Origin: Ceratobasidium sp. AG-K
Taxonomy: Eukaryota; Basidiomycota; Agaricomycetes; Cantharellales; Ceratobasidiaceae
NCBI GenBank assembly: GCA_037039685.1
Contig: JAWNGF010000007.1
Location: forward strand, 2,757,148 to 2,821,147
DNA: 64,000 bases
Reading direction: 5' to 3'
How positions within the stretch are numbered: the stretch's first letter is position 1; every line of letters starts with the position of its first letter. This document shows, in pieces, positions 55,201 through 64,000 of this stretch. The position numbers were made by a program, and so were the translations under genes. The notes beneath the pieces are model-generated. The model was not told the DNA's origin, ran no database searches, and worked only from the letters and a program-made list of their open reading frames with translations.

Positions 55201-56156
55201 CGCTTCATGACTTTCCGAGTCGCGTCCTGCATAGCTTGGAGGATCAATCGGGCCCCGCGTTCGAGATCTTGAGTATGTTGATAGTGTACGGGGAGGGGGT
55301 TGTGTTCGATTTGTAGTGCCAGTTCAGCGACCCAGTCATTGTGTCGTTCAGTGTCTATGCAGTACCTGAAAGTCGGTGCGCGGGGTGAGTACTGTGGACT
55401 GCATAATGGTTGGATCGACCATGTTATGCAGTTATGGTCGGATCCCATGGCGTGATCGGGCGAGCACTCCCAGTCATCGATGAGTCCCAGTTCGCGAGCT
55501 TGCGTGTTGATAATAGTGAGGTCGATGATCGAGTCGCGTTGGTTGCGCTTGCCTCTACGGGTGGGCACATTTAGGTGGTTAAGGATGTCGAGGTCATTCG
55601 CGATGATCCACTCGGCGAGATCAGTAGATTCGGCAGACTGCGACGGTGGGGGCGAGTCCCCGAGCTGCCATAATTGGTGATGGAGGTTGAAGTCGCCAGC
55701 AATGACAGAGGGAGTGTCCATGTCATGAGGATGCTCAATGATATTGGCGAACGTTTGGTTAAACCGCTCGCCGTGGAGGTAGATATTGTGAATGCGGATT
55801 TTGTTGCCGTGGAGCTGGAAGTCGACGGCAAGGTTGTCTCTGGAGAGAGGAATGTCAGCAGCCAGTGTAGCCGTGAGGCCTGAGACCCCTTTGCGATAAT
55901 AAATAGAGACCCCAGGGGGGCAGGTAGGCCCGATATCCGGGGGAAGAAGGCAGTGCCATGCGCGTGAGGCGGTGGTGCCATAGATAGGAGAGTCAGAGTC
56001 AGAGATAGACTTAGCGTGGCCGATTGGACCCCACCATGGGTCTTGTATTAGCATTATGTCGAAATTATCGTACGTGGGAGCCGTGAGGAGGGCGTGTATG
56101 CGGTGTGAGGACCCCGCAACGTTGAGTTGCAGCACATGTATGGGTTCGTTATTCAT
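52269..56156 (-). CDS. LINE ORF2: endonuclease, reverse transcriptase, RNase H
   Basis: Nicks target DNA and reverse-transcribes the element RNA on site. The chosen ATG (56156-56154) overlaps the ORF1 stop as ATGA; the frame is open further upstream but inside ORF1. The product is 1,295 residues. The N-terminal AP-type endonuclease has LNVAGSS, LIQDPWWG, AGDFNLHH and GSDHNCI. The reverse transcriptase has YRPISLLETLSK, MDISGYFNNVNHDRL, GIPQGSPLSP and the catalytic YVDD. RNase H has VFTDGSAR, AEMFAL, IHSDNQSAV and HHGIEGNEQAD, giving the acidic D-E-D-D set. Near the C-terminus a CPC...H...C cluster (CPCGTKIQTTWHVLLDC) resembles the extra zinc knuckle of I/Tad elements. Intact. Confidence 0.95.
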   Translation of the reverse strand: MNNEPIHVLQLNVAGSSHRIHALLTAPTYDNFDIMLIQDPWWGPIGHAKSISDSDSPIYGTTASRAWHCLLPPDIGPTCPPGVSIYYRKGVSGLTATLAADIPLSRDNLAVDFQLHGNKIRIHNIYLHGERFNQTFANIIEHPHDMDTPSVIAGDFNLHHQLWQLGDSPPPSQSAESTDLAEWIIANDLDILNHLNVPTRRGKRNQRDSIIDLTIINTQARELGLIDDWECSPDHAMGSDHNCITWSIQPLCSPQYSPRAPTFRYCIDTERHNDWVAELALQIEHNPLPVHYQHTQDLERGARLILQAMQDATRKVMKRIEVNTKASRAKWWNEECDMAVGNINRCTDGGAPLEQAQGQLRSAIRRAKRDHFNELLQEVTIDNLFEKTNWYKGKRNSKVPPLRVNGEVLVDPQAQARAFKEAFFPSNPPEVDSTDPLGIPLQPRRNHHPITRHEVQTALDKSSNTSAPGAFGTNYRLLKWAFQVLPDQIVQLYNGCLELGYHPTCLRNAVVQVIPKPNKSDMSNPRSYRPISLLETLSKCLEKVVTTRLLHEVGKFNLIPFTQFGGRDNSSCVDAGLTLAHDVQSAWSHGQQASLLTMDISGYFNNVNHDRLIFTLHRLGFANTICGWLRSYLQNRSIQIRIDDLLCNPVLLQPVGIPQGSPLSPVLSSLYSLPILYLFRHEPEISVRAYVDDFTIMVTGRSFNSNRDELEEAAQTANSTLRKLGLEFELEKSELIHFARSNRDLTQNPNVVLEKPNGGAHTVRAANSIRWLGFFLDRRLNFKDHVRKMAIKGLSVIAGLKMLANTVRGLSVYHARILFKTCVVPILTYGSPIWFRSRNYKSLIAPIVKTQNVGLRWLLGAFRTSPVPAMEHAASIAPMHITLQKLIERASARLRRLPIKSEIARRLPVTWDSHDQAAPQPDTSRTSQTTSIYAIASLSHPDIEYIDPYLASPWESPDDFGRRLKIICPTSEDSRSKRDHAVETAIGMIAAESASSRMMVFTDGSARIVAGCRKVGCGFSIIQNGQELETGRIGIGPRAEVFDAEMFALAQATRRAVSLALASNTHGISIHSDNQSAVQQITRLTAHPNQFCSIIARREIDSFLAAHPDNNITLRWVKAHHGIEGNEQADILAKEAGDLPPTPLFNRTITWARASASRKAAKRWRSHWASAYKSTHVQTSIRHPPSLSGGGIGAFHLGPDLRRSTHSRLVQVILGHCSVGEYFQRFIPDRDIACPCGTKIQTTWHVLLDCPLHHEARAHLRKVSNPPRLPRIFGSKAGLEALYGFIRDSNTFAIT
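56153..56156 (-). promoter_or_regulatory. ATGA stop-start overlap joining LINE ORF1 and ORF2
   Basis: On the minus strand ATGA contains the ORF2 ATG and the ORF1 TGA. This is the arrangement used for termination-reinitiation; silkworm SART1 is known to couple its ORFs through an overlapping stop-start. Function here is inferred. Confidence 0.7.
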
Positions 56157-58159
56157 GATTGAACGGTTGGGTCGATATTGTTGACGAGGATGTTCGTGAT
56201 GGGTACGCGGTATTGAGCGCGGGAGGGGCAAGCAGGGTCGTTGAATTTGTGGGCCCCCTGGCATGTTCTACATTTCGTCGGGTGCGGGCATGGCTGGTCA
56301 ACGGGGATTGCATCGGCTTGGCAGGGGTCGCATTTCTCGCGATGCATTTCGGTGCTGTGCTTCCCAGCGCAGTGGTGGCAGGTGTATTGCCTCTTGCAGG
56401 ACTCTTGGGGGTGGCCATACGATGCGCATCGATTACACACCTTGAGCAACGGCTTGTCGTTCCATCGTTTCGGCGTTACGCGACCTGCAAAGAAATGCAG
56501 TTGCATTTTGAGGAGTTGTTGGAGTTTTGATCCATCTGGGTCTTCAAACGAGAAAGAGACCGAGGATTTGGGTTTGGTGATGGTTTCTGGTTTCGAGACC
56601 CATCGGGGGTTCTGGGTAATCGTCAGGGATTTGATGAAATCATTGGTACGGATCTCCTCGAGGAGCGTGGCCTCGTCGTATGGGGTGGCATTCATGAACC
56701 GAATTCCTGTGGTCATGTTAGCTAGCATAACTTTGGACCACGCTACGTCTCGGTGGAATGTGGCCAGGGCTGGGAGTTTGAGGACGGTTTTGATGTTATC
56801 GCCTAGGTTGTGGATTGCCCGAAGGTCGGTGGCGGGAGGGAAGAGGAGGACCAGATTGCCCGAGGCCGTCCACTTTGCCTCGAGTACCCGGATGTTCTCC
56901 ACCCCGGAGTGACGGGTGAATAGGCTACGCAGCCGGTTGCCTATCTCCTCGGGGGGAAGTTGCTTGCTGACTGGCATCCCACCTTGGATGCGCATAACGA
57001 ATCGTGCTTCTTTGTTAATGCGGAGTGGCGTGTGCTTGGGGGTCGTGCCGTTAGGTTTGCCTTGGACGCCTTGTGGTTTTGGATTCGCCTGCCCTTCGGG
57101 TTGGTTGGGCGCAGAGTTGGCCCGAGCCTTCCCGGCGTACGAGCTGGAAGAAGCAGCCCGGCTTGTGTTGTCGCCTGCTTGGGTGGTTCCCTGAGTTTTA
57201 TGAGTGTTGTCTTGGGGTCTACTGGTGAAGCCGTTGGGTCTGCTGGTTTCGAGATCAGTAATGCGCATGTTAATACGATTAATCACGGCGCTCTGTTCAC
57301 GCAACATTGCTAGGATGGTTTGCATTGTTGGGTCGGTCGTTTGTGGCTGCGCGACGTTCGACGAGACCGGCGCACAGGGGTCGGCGTCCGCAGGTCGGTC
57401 CTCCCTCATGATGTCGTGCCAGGTCTGTTCTTGAGTGTCATGTGGAGGGGTATCTTCTTGAATATCCATCTCGTCCTCAATCCATTCATGTTCTTGTGAG
57501 GAGCAGATGACCGTATTATCGTTGATGGTTCTCCCGTTGAGTAGTGTGTCGATGATTTGGACGGTTTCGCCCTTTAGTTCCTCAACTAACTGGTTCGCTA
57601 GCACAAAGGCATGGTTGTTGAGGTCGAACAGGTCGGAGTTTTTGGCGTTGTGGAGAGCTTGGGCATATATGCTAATTGCCCTCGAGACAGTAGCTTTCAT
57701 GGAGTCGAGCTGGTATTTAGTAGGGGTCCATCCGTCGATGCAGTTTCGGTCCCACATCGCAGGATCGAATGGGTTGGGGTTGGACGGTGGGGTATTCTTG
57801 GAGGTAGGAGTGTTGAAGGATTCGGCGTTCTCCTCGTAGAAGAAGATCACAGGGGCGGGGGTACCCGCCCTTGAGGTCCTCGGGGTGCCTGCGGCAGGAG
57901 AATTGAATCGGGAGGTCTTCGAGGGCCTGGCCCCCCCATCGTCCTCAGAGCTGGACCGAGAGTTTGTGGAATGACGCCTAGACCGTTTGGCACTGGGTGT
58001 AGGGCTGTGGTCTCGGACAGAGTATTCGGAGACAGAGTTTCTGCGACCGGCGGTGATTTGTGAGGGAGGGATAGTAGAGGGGACATCGGAAAAGGAGTCG
58101 CTAGTCTGTGAGAGTATATGCGTTTGTGCGCTTTGATTGCTGCCAGGGGGTTCTGGCAT
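56153..58159 (-). CDS. LINE ORF1: RNA-binding protein with zinc knuckles
   Basis: Coats the element RNA. 668 residues from ATG 58159, which sits in a CCACC context. Residues 1-130 are Ser/Pro-rich and disordered. The middle is helical and then low-complexity (about 300-385). At about 385-560 is a conserved-looking RRM-like region (RFVMRIQGGMPV, NLVLLFPP). The C-terminal 80 residues hold three CCHC-type knuckles (CNRCASYGHPQESC, CHHCAGKHSTEMHREKC, CRTCQGAHKFNDPAC). The stop TGA (56155-56153) shares two bases with the ORF2 start codon. Intact. Confidence 0.9.
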   Translation of the reverse strand: MPEPPGSNQSAQTHILSQTSDSFSDVPSTIPPSQITAGRRNSVSEYSVRDHSPTPSAKRSRRHSTNSRSSSEDDGGARPSKTSRFNSPAAGTPRTSRAGTPAPVIFFYEENAESFNTPTSKNTPPSNPNPFDPAMWDRNCIDGWTPTKYQLDSMKATVSRAISIYAQALHNAKNSDLFDLNNHAFVLANQLVEELKGETVQIIDTLLNGRTINDNTVICSSQEHEWIEDEMDIQEDTPPHDTQEQTWHDIMREDRPADADPCAPVSSNVAQPQTTDPTMQTILAMLREQSAVINRINMRITDLETSRPNGFTSRPQDNTHKTQGTTQAGDNTSRAASSSSYAGKARANSAPNQPEGQANPKPQGVQGKPNGTTPKHTPLRINKEARFVMRIQGGMPVSKQLPPEEIGNRLRSLFTRHSGVENIRVLEAKWTASGNLVLLFPPATDLRAIHNLGDNIKTVLKLPALATFHRDVAWSKVMLANMTTGIRFMNATPYDEATLLEEIRTNDFIKSLTITQNPRWVSKPETITKPKSSVSFSFEDPDGSKLQQLLKMQLHFFAGRVTPKRWNDKPLLKVCNRCASYGHPQESCKRQYTCHHCAGKHSTEMHREKCDPCQADAIPVDQPCPHPTKCRTCQGAHKFNDPACPSRAQYRVPITNILVNNIDPTVQS

Positions 58160-58184
58160 GGTGGTCGTCGCACGTGGATATCAC

Positions 58185-58620
58185 GCTACTGGCTGAATGA
58201 ATTGCTTCGATCAAGCCTACATTTGTGTCGAAAGCGTGAGTGTTCCGGACCAGATAGCAAGGTTTCGAGGAGACTCGAAAGGTACCAACTTTCTAAATAA
58301 AGCGAGGCATTCTGGAGGCATTTCAGGAGGGAGAATGGTTCCCAGGACTTCGCACAGGATCCTGAATACCATGACCATTACAAGCTCGCGCAGGAAGATA
58401 TGTTGCTGGTGCGGTGAACCCAATGCTTTTCTGGTCCTATGCATATCACATCAAAGTCGCCTACTCTTACCGGCCTGCTAGTTCCCTCACAGACTACGGT
58501 ACTGGGTCTTGTCATCTATCCTTGGGATACAATTGACGCAAACCAATCACGCTTGATTTCATGTGACCGGAGTGATTTTGGCGACGATATCTATGTACAT
58601 CCAATATACTGATCTAGAAC
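58185..58620. other. Intergenic
   Basis: 435 bases between the LINE and the 3' end of the seryl-tRNA synthetase gene. No feature supported. Confidence 0.5.
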
Positions 58621-60313
58621 TTACTGCCATCGAATTTCCACCTGTCCAAAATTGTCGCCCCCAACCCAATGCTTCTTTAGTGCCATAGGCAGCACGAGAC
58701 ACTCTACCGCACCACCATTCTTGAACCTCACTCCATTCTCGAGAAGCGCAATAACGAGCCTTGGGACGGCAGCCGCCGTACCGTTGAGCGTATGCGCATA
58801 GGGTAGCGGGCCAGTTGCATCATCGTGCAAGTACCGGTGCCGAATGTGAAGCCGGCGGGCCTGGAAATCCGTGCAGTTGGATGCAGACGAAATCTCTCCC
58901 CAGGCGCCTCGACCTGGCATCCATGCCTCTATATCGTACTTTCGATGTGCGGAGGCTCCAAGTTCTTCACTCGGCATATCGAGCACACTACGAAAATTGT
59001 CAAGTAATGGCAACAAATGTCTAAACTAAGAAATCCTACCGGAACGTCAAGCCAAGGCCGTTATACAACTCGATTTGCAAGTCACGAAGGTAATCGAGTT
59101 CAACGTCGCTCGCCTTTTGAAGATGGTGGTTGGATTTCGTTTCGTTGGCTGCCTGAATTTTGGTCTCGCCGGCGGTTATGGAGAATAGCTCGACCTTGGT
59201 GAATTGGTGAACCCGATACAGCCCACGCGTATCCTTGCCGCGAGCTCCAGCCTCGGCCCGAAATGCATGTCCGATGGCGACGGTGCGACGAGGCAGAGAT
59301 TGCGGGTTATATAGCGCCTGTGCGTGCATGGCTACAATTCAACTTAGCCAACAATCATCGGGCAGACACCTTGCTAACCTGCGAGCGGTATTTCCGAAGT
59401 CCCGGCTAGCACAAGCCCTCCTTCCCCAGAACTGTGTTTGCTCTGGACGCCATACATTTGCTCCGGTGTCCCTTCGTCAGCCCCTTCTTCAGTCGACACC
59501 TCGCTATCTCTTGGGATAAATCCGCATCGGTCTGCAACGTCCCTCCGGACAACGTCAGGGGCAACAACAGGTTCAAATCCTCGTCGGACAACCATCTCCA
59601 TTGCGTAGCTAACCAACGCGACCTCCAAAAGCGCGCCTCCACCTCGTAGGTACGCAAACCCAGCTCCCGACGAGACGACCCCTGCATCTCTGTCGAAAAA
59701 CCTCATTCCTGGTAGGTCGTTTAACAGATTATGGTCCCGCTTGGGATCGGCTGGGGTAGGTTCCGGCCCATGGGTCGATTGAACAGTGGCGTTGGATTCG
59801 GGTCCAAGGGGAACACTGGGATGCGAGGTGTTTGGAATGCGAAGACCAGATGCGAGAAGCGAGCGCTCGAGTCGGGATAGCTCACGTTCGTGGGCCTGAA
59901 CAGAATCCCGCAGGGTTCGTGCCTTTCTCAGGGCACTTTCTTTTTCTAGTAATATCCGACTGAGGATAAGTAAATTTTGAATTGGTGAAACGAATCGCAC
60001 CTTCAGGAGACCCAGCCGTCCTCACAGAATCGCCCACCTGGGACTGCTTAGCCCTGAGCTCATCCGCGCTCTTTGTGGTCGATCGCCAAGCGTCGAGGTC
60101 TCTGCGCAAAGCTATAAACGTACGATCCGGAAGTTTGGCATTCCGATTTTTGGCATTTGTTGCCTGATCGGGGTGGACTAGATCGTCATAGTTTAGTTTG
60201 GGAGAGGGTAGTAGACCGGAGGTAGTGGATCTTTTGGTTGTGGATGTCGATTTTGAAGAATAACGGCGGACGAGGTTGCGAGAAAGGCATGATCGACGCA
60301 GGGCCAGCGACAT
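58621..60313 (-). CDS. DIA4: Mitochondrial seryl-tRNA synthetase (multi-exon)
   Basis: Charges mitochondrial tRNA-Ser with serine. Starts at ATG 60313 with an arginine-rich presequence ([20 protein letters not shown]), typical for matrix import. An N-terminal helical arm follows; exon 1 ends near 59999 and joins in phase to an exon starting [16 protein letters not shown] through an intron ending ATTACTAG. The class II core shows motif 1 near [28 protein letters not shown], motif 2 ([20 protein letters not shown] then HQFTKVELF) and motif 3 ([20 protein letters not shown]). Tail GQVEIRWQ, stop TAA at 58623-58621. The assignment to the mitochondrial rather than cytosolic enzyme rests on the presequence and shortness. 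Intact as far as seen. Confidence 0.92.
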
Positions 60314-61572
60314 GGGCAAGATCACGTGGTCGTTGCAATTTGTAAACGAGTCAAATGGAAGGTGTGCTTATTACCACACGAACTGCTTATTTGGTTCGTA
60401 GCTCACGGTTGCTCCTCGACACTCCCGTCGCTCCCATCAAACACCGCTTCTCCTCGAGCGCTCGCGCATCCTCCTCGACTCTGGAGCACATGATTATTTT
60501 GCTGACAGCGTTCAAAGCAAAATTTCTTCGACTCGGAATCCAAAACGACTCTGAAGCGTCTCATGGTTGCAGTAACCAGTTGCACTCTGTAACATATGAA
60601 CGTAGTCATCGGATGCGGCGTTAGATGTGTAAAGGAGAAACATTCGCCTGACGGCCCGGTGCCAGGAGGCATGCAGAATAGGACTTGGACACCAACACAC
60701 AAGTGCGTGCTCGCGGGTCAGGTCGCTGGGCCCGACTCAGAATCTTAGTGATGACGGAAAATGGAGGAACCAACAACAGACGGAGATAGTGGGCCGGAGG
60801 GAAAAATTGGATAGCTAGTCGAGAGGTGGTGAAGAGTACAACAACGCTGAATGCGATCAGGCGCGTAGTGATAAAGTCGAAGGTACTTATCTGGAGGTGA
60901 CGAGCGGACTGGGTATCCGAAGCTGAAACGGGGGCCCATATAAAGTTTACCAGCGGAGCAATAAATGTACAATTGGGGCAATGGACTAAAGCCACGGCGG
61001 AAACAGAGGCAAGGGCTTGCGCGGCGGTAGTGTAGTCGCTTGCCAGCTGCAAACCCCATTGACAACGACGCGTTAAGAAGCTCGTACCATGCTCATGGAC
61101 ATGTATGGGCCCATTCCAATCGACATCGTTCTCGTACAACTGGGAGGAAGCTTCCCTAGCCTATAAATCGCCTTATCTAGGGCCTGGTACTGTATCTCGC
61201 TGCAGGATGGATACATACTGGCGGACAGTTCAGTTGGTTCATTGGAGCGCAACTCCGGGTGACTCGGTCAATTCAGGCATTACGAGTTCAATTTACCTTG
61301 ACGATCGGGTGCTTCCAGGTCATGGGCCCGGAGAACGCTTAGTGGAAACCGGTGCCTTTCCCATAGTATGCGTGTAATAGATCGTGCTGTCTCTTCAGTA
61401 AACATGGCCTCATACATGTAGGGATAATATCGTTTACACATTTATTGCTCTCCTGCAAGAGAGATATCTAGAGCTGCTCGATAGAGAGCAAGGGTCAGCG
61501 GTAGTGGGCAGATCGTCTGTAGGGGCAGGGTGGCATGTCATCGACGATGAAGTTTAGTTAGTTGTATGCGTA
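60314..61572. other. Intergenic, no supported gene
   Basis: Upstream of the synthetase. A minus-strand frame at 60621-61139 has hydrophobic stretches but lacks an ATG at its 5' end and has no splice partner that I could find. Confidence 0.45.
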
Positions 61573-64000
61573 GGCCAAACAATGGTCACGGTGTCGAGCG
61601 CTCGGCGCTTGTACCTGTAATTAGCTGTTATTTTATTGGCCCACTCCCGAACCACCTCCCCACATCCTGTTCACCATCTATGGACTATCATAGCATTCTA
61701 ACTGAATTAGGGGGAGAAGAGGCGTACCTCGAGTGGGCATCGACTCGAGCGGCTCAAACCATGCTCGGACAGGCTTTTTCGTCGACAACACGGGATGCGT
61801 TCTTCTGGAACCAGAAGCAAGAACTAGACGAAGGGTTGAAGGAAGCTATGATCAAGGCCATGGAATTTCGTAGTTTTGATTGCGTCCAAAGATGTGAGTA
61901 TCAGTAACTAAATACACCATATACATGATTGTTCGCTGAGCTCCGACACACGAGTAGATATTCAGAACTATGCATATCCCACCACCAGCTCTGAGCCTTC
62001 ACACGCGGTTCAAAAGAGTAGGAAAAATACGAACAGTATATTACTCGCTAGCTGATGTTATTCTAGAGACTGCATCACGAGCCGATTTGGTGGCATCGTT
62101 TAAAGACACTTACATCGGTCCAGCGGTCCAGGGCCTTTACGAGTACCTTACTCATTGCGACGAACGATTTCACGAACCCAAAGTCGAGATATATGGAAAG
62201 TTCTGTTCCATTGTTCAAAGCTCGGGCACCGGCAAGTCTCGTACAATCGTTGAGGTAGGACGAATCCGTTTTTGCTGGGTTCCTTGCTGAATAAGTGACC
62301 GCATAGCTTATGCGGAGCAAGGTTCTGGGAGTATACATCAACCTAGGATCCCGTCGGGAGAAGAATTCATATCCGCCACGAGACCACGTTCCCGCGCGCA
62401 TCTTGACCGAGAATCTGTCCATCTCGGCGGAGGAGTATTCGGACAGATGCGTCGCATTGTTCGCGGCGATCTTCACTGTGGTGGGACGGCATCTACGCTC
62501 CATATCTGAAACAGAAGCCCAGTGCTCGGAAAAAATCCTGGATTGGTCGAGTAAGATGGCCGATTTCGAGTCAGGACTCCGCGAGTCTTTTTTTTAAGGA
62601 CGTGGGTAGAGAATACAGGAGAGTGAGCGAGCCGCATACACCCTGTTTGATATGTGTTCACAGGGTTGTCGAACCTTACAGTTTGCAAAGGGTATTCAGG
62701 CGGTGAGGGATCATTCGAGATGTGTTTTTGACCGTTGACATTTTTTGCTTCCAGGAATTCCCGCTCATTGGCCATGAACCCCTGGAGGCGGGAATCAAGG
62801 ACCTGACGATTATGGATGAAGGTAAGGACCCATATGCCAATAGTCCACCAGTCGCTCCGCCAATGGGAGCTTCGTTAAGTGGCGGAAGTAATGAGAGTAA
62901 AGGAAGTAAAGAAGACGACGGTGGGTGAAGCATATGCTTCTCCTTGTCGAATCCAGTTGTATTGACATGACCGTACCCAGTAACCGAGAGCCCGCAGTTA
63001 CGCGGCGAAGCCATCCTCCGTGAGGCGTACAGACAGTTGATTCACGCCGGTAGTGCCTTCTTCAGTAACGGATCCCATAAGCCCAAACTAGTGATCGCTT
63101 TCGACGAGGCTCACATACTTGGTGAACCCCAGAACCACTTTCGGCCGTCGCACATTTTATGCCGAGTGATCAGTGGGTTTTCTCGTATGCAATCGCGCAT
63201 ATCCAATTGGGTTGTTTTCGCGTCCACTACCTCACGGGTGGCCGATTTCTCGGCTCCTGCACACATTCGTACGCCTTAACCTGCCAGTGGAGGTAGTAGG
63301 CTGATTTCAGTCTAGATCCTTCTCTACGAGTTCGCCGAGGCGGTGAAGACGTTTTCCCTCCTTACTCGGAGTTTAACTGGGATCAGTTGGCCACCCCGCT
63401 AGGGGACATCGATCTGAGAAACGCCGCTCGCCTCGAGTACATCATGGGGTTCGGCCGACCATTGTGACTACATGACTCGCTAACAATTTCTCGCATGTTG
63501 AAGCAATCTTGGAAGATGGAAGTCCACAGCTCCTAGTTTAGGGTCCGCCCACGAATTGTTGGACAATGCTGGCGTAAAGCTCTGCAACAATACTTTTTTC
63601 GCTCCCTCTGATCCGTCGCAGGCCTTCGCCGTCTTGGCCCAGCGATTTTGTCTCGACATCTGCTTCGGTCACTCCAAGGCTATCGGCTTTCAACAGAAAG
63701 CCATATCTAGTCACCTTCGCATATGTCTGGACACCACCGACGATAGAGTTTGGCAAGACACCCTCTACCCATCCGAGCCTCTTCTTTCCTGCGCTGCTGC
63801 TCGGCTCTTGCACGATAAGGATATCTCTGGCAACGCAGGAAGAAATTTAGGCGACTCGATTCAGTCTCTGGCGCTAAATATGCAGAATGGATTGATCGAA
63901 ATGGGCAAAAGGGGCGAACTCGTATCGCGCATTCTGTACCTGGTGGCTAAAGACCTTCTCGTACGAAAAATCGAGGCTCAATCTCATCCCAACACCAGCC
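61573..64000. repeat. Inverted segmental duplication, arm B (continues past the window)
   Basis: Mirror copy of 40795-43241. Near-identical from about 61845 to the right edge of the window, diverged between 61573 and 61845. Confidence 0.93.
61680..64000 (+). pseudogene. P-loop NTPase-like gene, copy B (frameshift; cut by window edge)
   Basis: Starts at ATG 61680 with an exon 1 free of the stop found in copy A (EEAYLEWASTRAAQTMLGQ). Exon 2 carries Walker A SSGTGKSR (about 62218-62241) and exon 3 begins near 62309. In exon 3 a run of eight Ts (62588-62595) replaces the seven of copy A, shifting the frame into TAA at 62595-62597. The DEAH-containing exon (about 63090-63115) and later parts remain nearly identical to copy A. 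A splice donor also differs: GTGACT near 63468 where copy A has GTGAGT. If the extra T is real, the gene is broken; a sequencing error in the homopolymer is the alternative. Confidence 0.65.

Larger units (their letters stand above)
52047..58170 (-). mobile_element. Apparently intact LINE (non-LTR retrotransposon), 6.1 kb
   Basis: Flanked by a perfect 14-bp target duplication, CACGTGGATATCAC (52033-52046 and 58171-58184). Its 3' end carries a poly-A tail seen as 21 Ts at 52047-52067. It encodes ORF1 with zinc knuckles and ORF2 with endonuclease, reverse transcriptase and RNase H, both without lesions. The domain set points to the Tad1/I group known in fungi (inference). The 5' end lies only 11 bases before the ORF1 ATG. 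Confidence 0.93.

Noticed and set aside
52103..58173. Plus-strand and alternate-frame ORFs over the LINE
   Set aside because: They are shadows of ORF1 and ORF2.
59571..59590. GGTTCAAATCC as a tRNA B-box
   Set aside because: It lies within the seryl-tRNA synthetase coding exon with no A-box or cloverleaf around it.
60621..61139. 172-codon minus-strand hydrophobic frame
   Set aside because: Begins with a non-ATG codon and has no supporting splice sites or domain.

Overview
The window looks like nuclear DNA of a filamentous basidiomycete (Agaricomycetes; a Rhizoctonia-like fungus is my guess from gene style, not proven). The evidence is short GT-AG introns of about 45-60 bases, some with a CTAAC branch site, that join in phase; eukaryotic housekeeping genes (Sec8, UTP11, mitochondrial seryl-tRNA synthetase); a NACHT-WD40 gene; GMC oxidoreductase and F-box/LRR genes; and fungal-type Ty3/gypsy and LINE elements. 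No bacterial operons, rRNA, tRNA or CRISPR were seen. Layout: (1) 1-12.6 kb is mobile DNA: a 1.6 kb foldback element that is one large imperfect palindrome, an inverted solo LTR, a complete 7.2 kb chromodomain Ty3/gypsy element with apparently identical LTRs and a perfect 5-bp target duplication, a decayed reading frame, and a 0.94 kb hAT-like element. (2) 13.9-20.3 kb carries, on the minus strand, an unrecognised four-exon membrane protein gene and Sec8 of the exocyst. (3) 20.3-28.2 kb is gene-poor, with three small minus-strand genes of unknown function, two of which may be paralogues, a 248-bp hAT-type MITE and a LINE tail relic. (4) 28.4-39.0 kb holds a decayed NACHT/14-WD40 gene, then UTP11 (plus) and an F-box/LRR gene (plus) ending in a CaaX box. 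(5) 40.0-43.1 kb holds a P-loop NTPase-like gene copy (minus). Its inverted second copy starts at 61.7 kb and runs off the right edge. (6) 44.3-50.5 kb has a single-pass membrane protein and a GMC oxidoreductase with an unusual C-terminal membrane anchor. (7) 52.0-58.2 kb is an apparently intact LINE with a 14-bp target duplication. (8) 58.6-60.3 kb is the mitochondrial seryl-tRNA synthetase. How the genes work together: there is no operon-like pathway. The housekeeping genes serve secretion (Sec8), ribosome biogenesis (UTP11) and mitochondrial translation. They sit as islands among transposons and fast-changing accessory genes. The most informative signals are mechanistic. The Ty3/gypsy element has a Tf1-like self-priming pair and a canonical -1 frameshift signal, plus a third tryptophan-rich ORF overlapping pol. 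The LINE joins its ORFs by an ATGA stop-start overlap. The two inverted NTPase copies show a sharp identity step suggestive of gene conversion, and each carries a different disabling lesion.
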